Assembly (NCBI GenBank): GCA_021404565.1
Contig: JAAWWF010000026.1
Location: 434,001 to 498,000 of the forward strand
DNA from: Roseivirga sp.
GTDB taxonomy: Bacteria; Bacteroidota; Bacteroidia; Cytophagales; Cyclobacteriaceae
Length of the DNA: 64,000 bases
Direction: 5' to 3'
In this document: positions 24,746 to 33,918 of the stretch, piece by piece
Position numbering within the stretch: position 1 is the first letter of the stretch
Layout: each line of letters begins with the position of its first letter
Program-made: the position numbers and the translations under genes
The notes under the pieces: generated by a model
Databases searched by the model: none
What the model was told of the DNA's origin: nothing
Seen by the model: the letters and a program-made list of their open reading frames with translations, nothing else

Positions 24746-24849
24746 TTTTGACCTTTTTGAGCTAACTTCAAATTCGGTTTTAAGATTCTAAATGTATGTC
24801 TCCTGCCTATCATTTAAACGGAATTCCCTTAATTTGAAGCCTATATCTC

Positions 24850-25272
24850 ATGCAGGCTAACAAAAACTTCAGTATCGCTATACAGATTTGTGTCTTTATG
24901 GACTTTAAGGGCCAGGAGCGCTATTCCTCTAAGGAACTGGCAGATAGTGTGGATACCAATCCGGTAGTCATTCGCAGGCAACTGGCTCGTCTCAAAGCGG
25001 CAGATCTAATGCAGAGTCAGAATGGACCCAATGGAGGGTACTACCTGACCAGAAGCACTGACAAGATTACCCTGTGGGATTTATACGCGGCCACCCGGGA
25101 AGGCGATTTTTTTAACCGGCCTAAGCCCAACCCTGACTGCGTGGTGGGCAGTAACCTGAAATATTTGGTTGAAGATACCTTCTACAATGCCGAGATGGCC
25201 ATGAAGCCAGAGCTGGAAGCTGTAACCATTAGGGACCTCTCGCAGAAGCTTACTAAAATTCTCGATTGTTAA
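24850..25272 (+). CDS. Rrf2-family transcriptional regulator
   Basis: A 140-residue winged-helix protein. The N-terminus (KNFSIAIQICVFM), the HTH (YSSKELADSVDTNPVVIRRQL) and the wing (GPNGGYYL) are typical of Rrf2. Cysteines are at IQIC, PDCVVG and the C-terminal DC, but not in the IscR/NsrR three-cysteine cluster spacing, so iron-sulfur binding is doubtful; it may use thiol or other sensing as in YwnA-like members. It lies between the NrtS/OsmC genes and the AhpD-like gene, its likely targets. Confidence 0.9.
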   Translation: MQANKNFSIAIQICVFMDFKGQERYSSKELADSVDTNPVVIRRQLARLKAADLMQSQNGPNGGYYLTRSTDKITLWDLYAATREGDFFNRPKPNPDCVVGSNLKYLVEDTFYNAEMAMKPELEAVTIRDLSQKLTKILDC

Positions 25273-25290
25273 TGAGCTCTTTTTAAAGGG

Positions 25291-25344
25291 GTTACAAATT
25301 TCTTTTTATTCACAGGAACTTATTTGTAACATTATTAATTACAA
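25291..25344. promoter_or_regulatory. Nested inverted repeats upstream of the AhpD-like gene
   Basis: GTTACAAAT (25291-25299) pairs perfectly with ATTTGTAAC (25322-25330), and the latter overlaps a second dyad TTGTAA-N9-TTACAA (25324-25344). So TTGTAA-type half-sites occur three times within 54 bp, between the Rrf2 gene and the AhpD-like gene. Candidate Rrf2 operator; not seen in front of the NrtS-like gene. Confidence 0.4.
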
Positions 25345-25407
25345 TATCAAATCATGCAAATTGGCATGAAGGAAAAAATGAGAAACAAAAAACAAAAACA
25401 CATAACA

Positions 25408-25956
25408 ATGAAAACTTTAGAAGCATTAAACAGAGGTCAGGTATCAGAAAACAACCAACAGATTTTTGACACTTTGAAAAAGAAGGTAGGTATGGTTCCT
25501 AATCTCTATGCAACAGCTGCTAACTCAAATGTAGCCCTGGGTGCAATCCTGGGTTTTGGTGATACGCTTGGAGGTGGTACTTTTTCAGGTAAAGAAGTAG
25601 AAGCCATCGCCCTGGCAGTAAGCCAGGTAAACGACTGTGAGTACTGTCTTGCTGCACACACTGCGATTGGCAAAATGAATGGATTTACTGAGGCCCAAAC
25701 AGTAGAATTGAGAACCGGTAATATTGAAAACGCTAAACTGGCTGCTCTTACACAACTGGCTCGTGAACTGGCTGATAACAAAGGTCGTGCTGCTCAGAGC
25801 TTTATTGATGCATTCTTTGCTGCTGGTTATTCAAAGGCTGCTTTGGTTGAACTGATCGGCTTTGTAGCACTGAATACATTCAACAACTTCCTGAACAATA
25901 CCGCAGGAACCACTGTAGACTTTCCGGCTGCTCCTGAATTATTAGCAACTGTATAA
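25408..25956 (+). CDS. Carboxymuconolactone-decarboxylase (AhpD-like) family protein
   Basis: A 182-residue protein taken from the ATG at 25408 (MKTLEALNRGQ); the frame is open 18 codons further upstream but that part is lysine-rich and unlike the family. It has the CxxC...H active site CEYCLAAHTAIGK of AhpD-like alkylhydroperoxidases. It probably acts as a cytoplasmic thiol peroxidase partner. It lies 135 bp after the Rrf2 gene, with candidate operator repeats between. Confidence 0.88.
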   Translation: MKTLEALNRGQVSENNQQIFDTLKKKVGMVPNLYATAANSNVALGAILGFGDTLGGGTFSGKEVEAIALAVSQVNDCEYCLAAHTAIGKMNGFTEAQTVELRTGNIENAKLAALTQLARELADNKGRAAQSFIDAFFAAGYSKAALVELIGFVALNTFNNFLNNTAGTTVDFPAAPELLATV

Positions 25957-26380
25957 GGGTATCCCTTTTTCGGGCTGTTATTTAGTTGATCTACCTATTT
26001 AAAAGATCGCTTAAACCGCTGAAAGGCTAATCTGGGAAAGGGGGAAATTACTGGATTATTTATAAGCCCTCAGGAAGGGTGAGCGTGAATAGATCAAAGT
26101 CCTGGCTTTCGTGTCAGGACTTTTTTTATGCATTGGCAATTGGTTCATAAACTATTGGCTGCGTAATCTTGAAAATTGTCCCTGTCAAAATGTTGATGCG
26201 CTAATGAGGTGTCCTGTTGGTGCAGGAGCGTTTGTATTTGGCGGATTATATTAAAAAACAATAAGCGAGATATTTCGCAAGGTTGCAAATGATTTCGCTT
26301 ATCGAATTTTGATATCAAAATTATTTATTGGTCAATGTGCTCACTTTAGAAGAGCTTTTTTAACCCAAGATTGCGCTTAC
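25957..26380. other. Intergenic stretch with a terminator and an 18-bp palindrome
   Basis: No gene seen. It contains the terminator at 26096-26127, the perfect 18-bp palindrome at 26305-26322 (AATTTTGATATCAAAATT) and a flanking dyad ATAAGCGA / TCGCTTAT (26261-26268 and 26295-26302). TAACCCAA and TTGGGTTA at 26361-26368 and 26386-26393 form a further dyad over the end of the BspA-like gene. Confidence 0.5.
26096..26127 (+). terminator. Rho-independent terminator
   Basis: AAAGTCCTG (26096-26104) pairs with CAGGACTTT (26115-26123), followed by four more T. It probably ends the AhpD-like transcript, although it lies 140 bp after the stop codon. Confidence 0.85.
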
Positions 26381-28756
26381 TCAATTTGGGTTACAATTTG
26401 TGAAATTGGGGTGGTTGGGGGCAGCTAAGCCAGAGTTCCTTGAAAATTCGTGGCAATTGTACACGTTTGCCACGTCCCATAAGGTCAGGTCTTGATCAAA
26501 AGCGAAAGCCTCTGCAAACATGCTGACCATCTGTGTGACATTACTTACGTCCCAGTTGCCAATGTCCTGATCAAAAGCTGAAGCACCTTCGAACATATAA
26601 TCCATCCATGTGACATTGCTCACATCCCAGCCCCCGATATCCTGATTAAAAGCTTCAGCACCACTGAACATATATATCATCCAAGTGACATTGCTCACAT
26701 CCCAGCTCCCAATATCCTGGTTAAAAGCTAAAGCATTACCGAACATTCCAGATATACGAGTGACGCTGCTGACATCCCAACCCCCAATATCTTGATTGAA
26801 AGCTAAAGCATTACCGAACATCCCGTCCATAGTCTGGACCTTTCTCACATCCCATCTCCCGATATTCTGGTTGAATACTCTGGCATTAAAGAACATTCCA
26901 GACATATCAATTACATTGCTCACATCCCAACTCCCGATATCCTGATTAAAAGCTAAAGCACCATCGAACATGTTCTCCATGCTAGTCACATTGCTCACGT
27001 CCCATCTGCCAATATCCTGATTGAAAGCATAAGGATCATCTGGCTTAAAGTGATTAAAAGGCTTACGGAACATAGAGTTCATATTAGTTACATTACTCAC
27101 ATCCCAGTTTCCGATATCTTGATTGAAAGCATCAGCACCATAGAACATACCATTCATACCAGTCACCTGGCTCACATTCCAGTCTCCAATGTTTTGATTA
27201 AAAACGCTGGCACGATTAAACATACCGCGCATATCAGTGACCTTACTCACATCCCAGTTTCCGATATCCTGATTGAAAGCTGAAGCACCTTGAAACATAC
27301 GACTCATATCAGTGACGCTGCCAACATCCCAACCACCTATATCCTGATTAAAAAAATCCGCAGATTCGAACATGCGGCTCATATCAGTTACGCTGCTCAC
27401 ATCCCAATCCCCGATATCCTGATTAAAATTACCCGCACCATAGAACATACCGCTCATATTCCTGACGTTGCTCACATCCCAATCCCCTATGTACTGATTA
27501 AAACGGGAATGGAAAGAATATTGCATTCTGAACATTTGGCTCATATCGGTGACATTGCTGACATCCCAATTCCCAATAGCACCATTAAAAGCCGGAGCCT
27601 CATTGAACATATCGCTCATATCGGTGATATTGCTGACGTCCCAATTGTTTAAGTCACCGTTAAAATTCAGGCAGTTAGAAAACATGCCTGCCATACTGGT
27701 GACCTGGGATAGATCGGGCGCATCTGAAGCATTTTCTACCACTTGCACAGTAGACGCAAAAGCCCTGGTCATGGTTTTCCATTCAATATCTCCCCATTGA
27801 TCAATGGATACGATTGCTCTTCCTCCGGTTAAGATAGCAGGAAAAGTGCCAGTGATCGCTATCTGATAATCCCCCGGAGTAGCATAGCTATGTGTGGGTG
27901 AACCCGTTATGTTAGTCTCAATGGTTCCATCGCCCCAGTCTACATTATAGTTGTATGTGAGGCTATCAATTGTACCAAAACCAATCGTTTGATTCGCTGT
28001 TGTAGTTCTCCACGTAGTAATAAAAGAACTATCATCTATATCCGTGACCATAATTGTAACCGATGCTGTAGTAGTCAACTCTGTATCAGAAACTGAAACC
28101 GTAATCGCAAAACCAGTAGCAACTTCATAGTCCAGGGATTCACCATCAGCAAGACTTAATGCTCCGGTGGCCTCATCTATTTCAAACAAGCCCGTGAAAT
28201 CTCTGCTACCGTCAAGCTCAACAGTTTCTGTGATAGAAAAGCTAATAGCATCCCCATCAGGGTCACTGGCCTCGACTATACCAATAACCCATACATCGGC
28301 TGTGTTTTCTACTACAGAGAAGGATTGGTCGGCAACGACAGGTGCCCTGTTCACATCAGTCACGTTGATGGTGATAGATGCTTTAGCGGTTAATTCCTCA
28401 TCAGAAACTGAAACCGTAACTGAAAAGCCAGAAGCATCCTCATAGTCCAGGGATTCACCGGCTGTAAGGCTTAGTGCTCCGGTAGTCTCATCTATTTCAA
28501 ACAAGCCTGTAAAATCTCTACTATCGTTAAGCTCAACAGTTTCTGTAATAGAAAAGCTAAGAGCATCCCTATCAGGGTCACTGGCCTGTACCATACCAAT
28601 AATCGCCTCATCGTCTATGGTCTCCGCTACAGAGAAGGACTGATTATCTATGACAGGTGCTTCATTCGGTTGTATTTCATCGCGCTTACAGGCACTGGCC
28701 ACAATGAGTATAAATAATAGTCCGAACAGACCTATATGGCTCCTGGCATTTTTCAT
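26381..28756 (-). CDS. BspA-like (DUF285) repeat surface lipoprotein with two cadherin-like domains
   Basis: A 791-residue lipoprotein (signal with lipobox ASAC). Domains: two cadherin-like repeats (about 33-135 and 136-240, each with VQASDPD/VEASDPD, LFEIDE.TGALSL, SLDYE), a short PKD-like segment ([11 protein letters not shown]), then 16 tandem DUF285 units of about 25 residues with consensus [19 protein letters not shown]. The last unit is degenerate and ends in a Cys-containing tail (FTNCNPN). No type IX secretion tail is evident. Surface adhesion or protein binding is the usual proposal for such proteins. It is the downstream member of a tandem pair. Confidence 0.9.
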   Translation of the reverse strand: MKNARSHIGLFGLLFILIVASACKRDEIQPNEAPVIDNQSFSVAETIDDEAIIGMVQASDPDRDALSFSITETVELNDSRDFTGLFEIDETTGALSLTAGESLDYEDASGFSVTVSVSDEELTAKASITINVTDVNRAPVVADQSFSVVENTADVWVIGIVEASDPDGDAISFSITETVELDGSRDFTGLFEIDEATGALSLADGESLDYEVATGFAITVSVSDTELTTTASVTIMVTDIDDSSFITTWRTTTANQTIGFGTIDSLTYNYNVDWGDGTIETNITGSPTHSYATPGDYQIAITGTFPAILTGGRAIVSIDQWGDIEWKTMTRAFASTVQVVENASDAPDLSQVTSMAGMFSNCLNFNGDLNNWDVSNITDMSDMFNEAPAFNGAIGNWDVSNVTDMSQMFRMQYSFHSRFNQYIGDWDVSNVRNMSGMFYGAGNFNQDIGDWDVSSVTDMSRMFESADFFNQDIGGWDVGSVTDMSRMFQGASAFNQDIGNWDVSKVTDMRGMFNRASVFNQNIGDWNVSQVTGMNGMFYGADAFNQDIGNWDVSNVTNMNSMFRKPFNHFKPDDPYAFNQDIGRWDVSNVTSMENMFDGALAFNQDIGSWDVSNVIDMSGMFFNARVFNQNIGRWDVRKVQTMDGMFGNALAFNQDIGGWDVSSVTRISGMFGNALAFNQDIGSWDVSNVTWMIYMFSGAEAFNQDIGGWDVSNVTWMDYMFEGASAFDQDIGNWDVSNVTQMVSMFAEAFAFDQDLTLWDVANVYNCHEFSRNSGLAAPNHPNFTNCNPN

Positions 28757-29348
28757 TTTAGTTTAATTTGACACTCGACCCTTAAAAATAGAAAAATATG
28801 ATTGATTACAGCCTCAATGGTTAAGCTTGAAGATAAGGAATAGGGAATGACCTGCCGTTGACGCTGTATTCGTCCGACCACTTGAACTGTTCATGAGAGT
28901 GGTCTGATTCTCGTCATCCACTGTTTGTGATTTATGAAGAAATCTGATCTACGGATGACGTTCCGATTTCTCGCTGTTAGCCTGCATGCCGTAGGCATGG
29001 TAGCTTGAAGGCACTTAGCCACTGTCCTTTTTCACTCTGATGTTTGCAACCGAAGCCTTGGCGTAGGTGTAGAACGAAGAGTCTCTAACCACTCCTGCAC
29101 AACCTGCTTTAGATCCTTCATGCTTCAGGATTGGAAAAGCAGGGATTCAATAATTGATCGTCATCTTGGTTTGTGTTTTGGGAAGAAATCAGGCCTCTCA
29201 ATGGTAAAGAAGTCTGGTATTGAAATTCTATGAGGAAACAGGATAAGCAAACAAAAAAACCGAGGCCCTATGGCTGAGACTTGGTTTCATCGATACAATT
29301 AAGAAAGCTCACGGCAGAAGAGTTTTTTAACCCGGAGATTGCGTTTAC
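28757..29348. other. Intergenic stretch between the two BspA-like genes, rich in inverted repeats
   Basis: Its first 50 bp, upstream of the 28756 start, are nearly identical to the upstream region of the sister gene (31134-31190). The middle has no counterpart there and holds strong dyads: GACCACT / AGTGGTC (28876-28904) enclosing TGAAC-T-GTTCA, CGTCATCC / GGATGACG (28912-28919, 28953-28960) and AGAAATC / GATTTCT (28938-28944, 28965-28971). No coding frame was recognised. Near 29253-29287 lies the terminator of the upstream gene. Confidence 0.5.
29253..29287 (-). terminator. Terminator after the upstream BspA-like gene
   Basis: On the minus strand, AAACCAAG pairs with CTCGGTTT (one G-U pair) around an inner GCC / GGC stem, and then T7 follows. 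It lies about 60 bp after the stop at 29349. Confidence 0.6.
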
Positions 29349-31133
29349 TTAACCAGGATTACAATTCGTGAAATCAGGGCGGTTCGTAGCAGTTAAGCCA
29401 GAGTCCCTTGAAAATTCACTGCAATCGGTCACACCTGCCACATTCCATTGGGTCAGGTCCTGATTAAAGTCAATAGCAAAACGGAACATAGTGCTCATAT
29501 TTATGACATTGCTCACATCCCAACTCCCAATACCCTGATTAAAATCAGGAGGATCACCAGGTTTATTTGGATCCAAAGGCACAGCGAACATACCCATCAT
29601 ATTGGTGACGTTGCCTACATCCCAACGGCTGATGTCCTGATTAAACCTCAAAGCACCACTAAACATTAAACTCATATCAGTGACATTACTGACATCCCAG
29701 TCCCCAATGTTCTGGTTAAAATCTGAAGGATCATTTCGAATGTAAACATCAAAATCCATAAAAAACATTTGGCTCATATCCGTAACCTTGCCTACATCCC
29801 AGCCTCCGATGTCTTGATTAAACCTAAAAGCACCACTGAACATATAGCTCATATTAGTGACACTGCTCACATCCCAATTGCTGATATCTCCATTAAATAC
29901 TCCTGCAAGACGGAACATGCCGTTCATATCGGTGACCTTACTTACATCCCAACTTCCGATGTCTGGATTAATGCTACGGGCAAAAGCGAACATACCTCTC
30001 ATATTAGTAACATTACTGACATCCCAACTGCTGAGGTCTCCGGCTGAACTTGCATGGGAAAACATACCGCTCATATCAGTAACATTGCTCACGTCCCAAC
30101 CTGAGATGTTCCCTTTTGTACCACTATTATGGAACATGCCACTCATATCTGTAACGTTACTCACATCCCAGCTTGAAATGTTTGTACTAAGACCACCACT
30201 AGATGAAAACATACCGCTCATATCGGTAACGTTGCTCACATCCCAATCTGCAATGTTCACAGTAGAAATCGTGATACTAGAGAACATTTCACTCATATCG
30301 GTGACATTGCTCACATCCCAATTGTTGAAGTCACCAGTGAAAAAGACACAACGATAAAACATACCTGACATATCGGTTACCCTGGATAAATCAGGTGCAT
30401 CTGTGGCATTCTCTTCGAATTCATACATATCTGTGAATGCGAAACTCATAGTTTCCCATTCAATAAGACCCCATTGGTTAATTGATATAAGTTGTCTTGC
30501 CCCATTTGTTTGTATGGCTGGAAAGGTACCTGTGATGGCTACCTGATAATCTCCGGGACTAGCATAGGTATGTGTGGGCGAACCCGTTATGTTAGTCTCA
30601 ATGGTTCCATCGCCCCAGTCTACATTATAGTTGTATGTTAGACTTTCAATTGTGCCAAAACCAATCGTTTGATTGGCTGTCGTAGTTCTCCAAGTAGTAA
30701 GGAAAGCAATACTCCTATCTATTTCTTCCACATCCGTCACGGTGATATAGATTGATGCTGTAGTGGTTAATTCTGTATCAGAAACGGAAACAGTAACCGA
30801 AAAGGCAGAAGCGTCTTCAAAGTCCAGGGACTCACCGTCTGCAAGGCTTAGTGCTCCTGTCTCCTCATCTATTTCAAATAAGCCTGTAAAATCTCTGCTA
30901 TCGTTAAGCTCAACAGTTTCTGTGATGGAAAAGCTAAGGGCATCTCCATCAGGGTCACTGGCCTGCACGGTTCCAATAATCGCCTCATCGTCTACGTCCT
31001 CTGCTACAGAGAAGGACTGATCAGCTATGACAGGTGCCTCATTCGGTGGAATATCATCACCCTTACAGGCACTGACCACGATGAGTATGAATAAGAGTCC
31101 GAACAGACCTATATAGCTCTTGACATTTTTCAT
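29349..31133 (-). CDS. BspA-like (DUF285) repeat surface lipoprotein with one cadherin-like domain
   Basis: A 594-residue lipoprotein (lipobox VSAC). It has one cadherin-like domain (about 33-138), the PKD-like segment, then 12 DUF285 units. The N-terminal 30 residues, the cadherin domain and the PKD-like part are almost identical to those of the 26381-28756 gene, whereas repeat units 2-5 are unusual ([28 protein letters not shown]) and lack the FNQDIG ending. The pair arose by tandem duplication followed by gain or loss of units. Both genes have similar 5' and 3' flanks. Confidence 0.9.
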   Translation of the reverse strand: MKNVKSYIGLFGLLFILIVVSACKGDDIPPNEAPVIADQSFSVAEDVDDEAIIGTVQASDPDGDALSFSITETVELNDSRDFTGLFEIDEETGALSLADGESLDFEDASAFSVTVSVSDTELTTTASIYITVTDVEEIDRSIAFLTTWRTTTANQTIGFGTIESLTYNYNVDWGDGTIETNITGSPTHTYASPGDYQVAITGTFPAIQTNGARQLISINQWGLIEWETMSFAFTDMYEFEENATDAPDLSRVTDMSGMFYRCVFFTGDFNNWDVSNVTDMSEMFSSITISTVNIADWDVSNVTDMSGMFSSSGGLSTNISSWDVSNVTDMSGMFHNSGTKGNISGWDVSNVTDMSGMFSHASSAGDLSSWDVSNVTNMRGMFAFARSINPDIGSWDVSKVTDMNGMFRLAGVFNGDISNWDVSSVTNMSYMFSGAFRFNQDIGGWDVGKVTDMSQMFFMDFDVYIRNDPSDFNQNIGDWDVSNVTDMSLMFSGALRFNQDISRWDVGNVTNMMGMFAVPLDPNKPGDPPDFNQGIGSWDVSNVINMSTMFRFAIDFNQDLTQWNVAGVTDCSEFSRDSGLTATNRPDFTNCNPG

Positions 31134-31433
31134 TTTAGTTTAATTTGACACTCGACCCTTAAAAATAGAAAAATTTGATTGATTACAGACTCAATTGCCA
31201 AGCTTGAAGGTAAGGAAGAGGGAATTACATGCCATTGACTTTTCTACACCAATCACCTGATTTGTGCTGATTATTTTAACAGTGAGGTAAGGAAAGGTTC
31301 CGGCTTTTAAGTCGTATTGAACCTTGCGAAACGCATCAGACAATTAAGGATGACTTTTTTGTATTCAATAATCGATAGCACAATCTCAAAACAAATATCT
31401 TTGCATGCAGTTTTGCAAGGAGAATTAGAGTAA
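31134..31433. other. Divergent promoter region of the BspA-like gene and ferrochelatase
   Basis: The 31134-31190 part repeats 28757-28813 with few differences and probably contains the common promoter of the BspA-like pair. On the other side, TATCTTTG at 31396-31403 fits the TAnnTTTG -7 element for the ferrochelatase gene, 30 bp before its ATG; a clear -33 element was not found. Confidence 0.45.
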
Positions 31434-32453
31434 ATGCAGAAATCAAATATTGGAGTACTACTGGTCAACCTAGGTACTCCTGATAGTCCGGAGACTAAAG
31501 ATGTAAGAAGATACCTGCGTGAATTCCTGATGGATGAGCGCGTGATCGATATCCCCTATATCAACCGATGGCTTTTGGTCAATTTGATCATTGCCACTTT
31601 CCGTTCGCCCAAATCGGCCAAAGAGTATAAAAAGCTCTGGAATGAGCGGGGCTCATCTCTCAAATACTTTGGCTATGACGTGAAGGATATGCTGCAAAGC
31701 TCCCTGGGCGATGATTACGTGGTGGAGCTCGGTATGCGCTATCAAAACCCCAGTATCGAGTCGGCTTTGAATGTGCTCAAAGGGCATGATGTATCGCGCA
31801 TTATCGTGATTCCGTTATTTCCACAATACGCCTCTGCTTCTACAGGTTCAGTATCTCAAAAGGTGAATGAGGTAGTGAATAAGTGGCAAATCATTCCAAG
31901 TGTCTCCCACATTAATCAGTTCATGGACCATCCTAAATTTCTGGAGGCCGTAACTGCCAGGGGTAAGGCCCAGATGGCCAAAGAGGATTATGATCATATC
32001 ATTTTCAGCTACCATGGTTTGCCAGAGCGCCAGATCACCAAAGGTTCCGTAGGTAATACCTGTCAATTTGGTACCTGCTGTGATACATTTACCGATAAGA
32101 ACCGCTACTGCTACAGGGCTCAGTGCTTTTATACATCCCGATTGCTGGCGAAGGCATTGGGCCTGTCTGATGATCAGCATACCACCACATTCCAGTCAAG
32201 GCTTGGCAAAAATCCCTGGATCAAACCTTATACTGATGAGGTGTTGAAGGAGCTTCCTGGAAAAGGGATTAAAAAGGTGATGGCCTTCTCTCCGGCATTT
32301 GTGGCAGATTGCCTGGAAACTACCATTGAAGTGGGCGAGGAGTTCAGAGATGATTTTAAAGAGGCCGGTGGTGAGGCATGGGACCTGGTACCCAGTTTAA
32401 ACGACTCTGAGATCTGGATTGATTGCCTGAAGGACATGGTGGAGACTGCTTAG
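31434..32453 (+). CDS. hemH: Ferrochelatase
   Basis: A 339-residue enzyme that inserts Fe2+ into protoporphyrin IX (or coproporphyrin III) in haem synthesis. The N-terminus IGVLLVNLGTPDSP is the family start. The active-site histidine is in FSYHGLPERQ, and the glutamate motif is in CLETTIEVGEE. A cysteine-rich stretch (NTCQFGTCCDTF, YCYRAQC) lies after the histidine motif, as in many Bacteroidota homologues; an iron-sulfur cluster cannot be concluded. It has a good RBS (AAGGAG). It stands alone, and the next 400 bp are AT-rich. Confidence 0.96.
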   Translation: MQKSNIGVLLVNLGTPDSPETKDVRRYLREFLMDERVIDIPYINRWLLVNLIIATFRSPKSAKEYKKLWNERGSSLKYFGYDVKDMLQSSLGDDYVVELGMRYQNPSIESALNVLKGHDVSRIIVIPLFPQYASASTGSVSQKVNEVVNKWQIIPSVSHINQFMDHPKFLEAVTARGKAQMAKEDYDHIIFSYHGLPERQITKGSVGNTCQFGTCCDTFTDKNRYCYRAQCFYTSRLLAKALGLSDDQHTTTFQSRLGKNPWIKPYTDEVLKELPGKGIKKVMAFSPAFVADCLETTIEVGEEFRDDFKEAGGEAWDLVPSLNDSEIWIDCLKDMVETA

Positions 32454-32860
32454 TCGGAGGTTTAAGGTAATTGAACTTAGATTTTAGATGGTGTATTAGC
32501 CCGACAGGTTCACTGACCCTATACAATGATTAAAAAAAAGTCAATTTTTTAGAAAAATTTAAAACTCCTTATTCTTTTTTGAATTCCTTTCAATCCATTT
32601 TTTCCCTCCCTTTCTTATTAACAATTTTTGCCAGTTTAGTATAATAAATTGCACCATAATGTATGGTATAAATGGCCTTCAGGCGCTCCGGTCCAACAGG
32701 AATAATTTGCTCTGAACTGGCTTTGGTGTATCTTTTAGACATTGAGACTATTTGATTAGGGTTTGCTAAAAATGTTTGTTCGTTAGTTGTGGATCCTTGT
32801 GTCTTACCTGATCTCAATGAGCCTAAATACCGACCCGGTTTATGTATTAACCATCATCAA
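32454..32860. other. AT-rich intergenic stretch before the GIY-YIG gene
   Basis: Long T and A runs (around 32520-32580) make this stretch much more AT-rich than its surroundings. It may hold one very small minus-strand gene (32590-32742), listed separately with low confidence. Confidence 0.4.
32590..32742 (-). CDS. Possible very small basic protein
   Basis: A 50-codon frame from ATG 32742 (MSKRYTKASSEQIIPVG) rich in Lys and Tyr and ending KKGREKMD. There are no known motifs. It is divergent from the GIY-YIG gene in an AT-rich segment. It may be real or a chance frame. Confidence 0.25.
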   Translation of the reverse strand: MSKRYTKASSEQIIPVGPERLKAIYTIHYGAIYYTKLAKIVNKKGREKMD

Positions 32861-33868
32861 ATGATCGAACATCATTTTAGACCCTACAGTGTCAGGCTTT
32901 TTGTTCCTGACGGAGACCCGAATTCTTTCAAGATTATTCAAAAAACGAACTGGACCGGTGTGAGTCTTGAAATATCAAGAGATAGCTGGGAAGTACATCA
33001 AGACAGATCTGAATTTAATCAAGCAGGTGTTTATATACTTAGTGGGCAAGATGGAGAATCCGGCCTTCCAATGTTATACATTGGTCGGGGTGATGTGATC
33101 AAAGAAAGTATTGACTCTGATGATAAGAGTAAGATGTTTTGGGATAGGGCTGCGGTTTTTGTTTCGGGTAATGATGGCCTGGACAGAAAACATATCACCT
33201 GGATTCAATGGATGCTGATTCAAAATATACATGAAACAGGCGGTTGCCAGCTTGATAACGACATTACTGTTACCGAACCCGCACTTTCAGAGTACGAAAA
33301 AGCCGATGCACAGGAGTTTCTATACCAGATTTTAAACATGCTTCCTATTGTGAATATAAGGCTCTTTGACAGGGCTGAAAAAGCCGAGATTCAGCGCCCA
33401 AAAGCATTAGAAAAGTCTGAGAAAGTCATTGAGAACACCGAGGTCGTGCAGGAAACGAAAAGTGTGAAGGATTCAGAAAGTGTGCAGGATTCAAAGGTTG
33501 TTCCAGGTACTGAAGATGATCAAGATACCATCATAATCCCTACAGAGGAAGATGCCTTTAAAAACATATTTTTAGAGGAAAACAGCTGGTACCCTATAGA
33601 GATAGATGAAAAGAGGGTGGAGAAAATAAAATACCTGGGCGCTTACCAAACAGCGCCCGTTTCTGCGATTACCTATTGTGCAGAAATAAAATCTGTCGAA
33701 GCCTATAACGGCAGTGGTATGTATAAACTGAACTTTAAGTATAGAGCTCAAAGAATCAACCCTATTGAACTTGGAGATGCCGAGGCCAGTTCACTACAAA
33801 AACCGGGTTATACCAATCTGAAAGCCTTGTTAAACGCCAAAACGATCAAGGATTTATTCCAGAAATAA
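32861..33868 (+). CDS. GIY-YIG-like nuclease-domain protein with EVE/PUA-like C-terminal region
   Basis: About 335 residues from the ATG at 32861; a GTG at 32789 would add 24 residues. The N-terminal part contains AGVYILSG ... LPMLYIGRGDVI, the GVY and YIG strands of the GIY-YIG fold, then KSKMFWDRAAVFVS and HITWIQWMLI with a Gln where the catalytic Glu is usual, so nuclease activity is uncertain. An acidic linker of repeated VxDSE/VQDSK words (about 200-240) leads to a C-terminal domain (YLGAYQTAPVSAITYCAEI) that resembles EVE/PUA-type base-recognition domains. The segment is AT-rich and isolated, which may indicate transfer. Both domain calls rest on pattern only. Confidence 0.6.
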   Translation: MIEHHFRPYSVRLFVPDGDPNSFKIIQKTNWTGVSLEISRDSWEVHQDRSEFNQAGVYILSGQDGESGLPMLYIGRGDVIKESIDSDDKSKMFWDRAAVFVSGNDGLDRKHITWIQWMLIQNIHETGGCQLDNDITVTEPALSEYEKADAQEFLYQILNMLPIVNIRLFDRAEKAEIQRPKALEKSEKVIENTEVVQETKSVKDSESVQDSKVVPGTEDDQDTIIIPTEEDAFKNIFLEENSWYPIEIDEKRVEKIKYLGAYQTAPVSAITYCAEIKSVEAYNGSGMYKLNFKYRAQRINPIELGDAEASSLQKPGYTNLKALLNAKTIKDLFQK

Positions 33869-33918
33869 ACCAGGTTCAGCGTTTTTACAAGAGACCTGGA
33901 AAGTAGGTTTTGGGTAAA

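Noticed and set aside
24766-24839. CTTCAAATT / AATTTGAAG inverted repeat upstream of the Rrf2 gene
   Set aside because: The arms are 56 bp apart and AT-rich, and the motif does not recur at the AhpD-like promoter, so it was not called an operator.
27050-27800. Repetitive plus-strand frames opposite the BspA-like gene
   Set aside because: Their repeats (HTAHISDLTHIPV type) are only the antisense reading of the DUF285 units.
26381-28756. Possible CRISPR-like or satellite repeats
   Set aside because: The regular spacing of about 75 bp is explained by 25-residue coding repeats; the units vary like protein repeats and the frame is intact.
28757-29348. Insertion-sequence remnant
   Set aside because: Inverted repeats are present, but no transposase fragment or target duplication was recognised, so it is kept only as a structured intergenic region.
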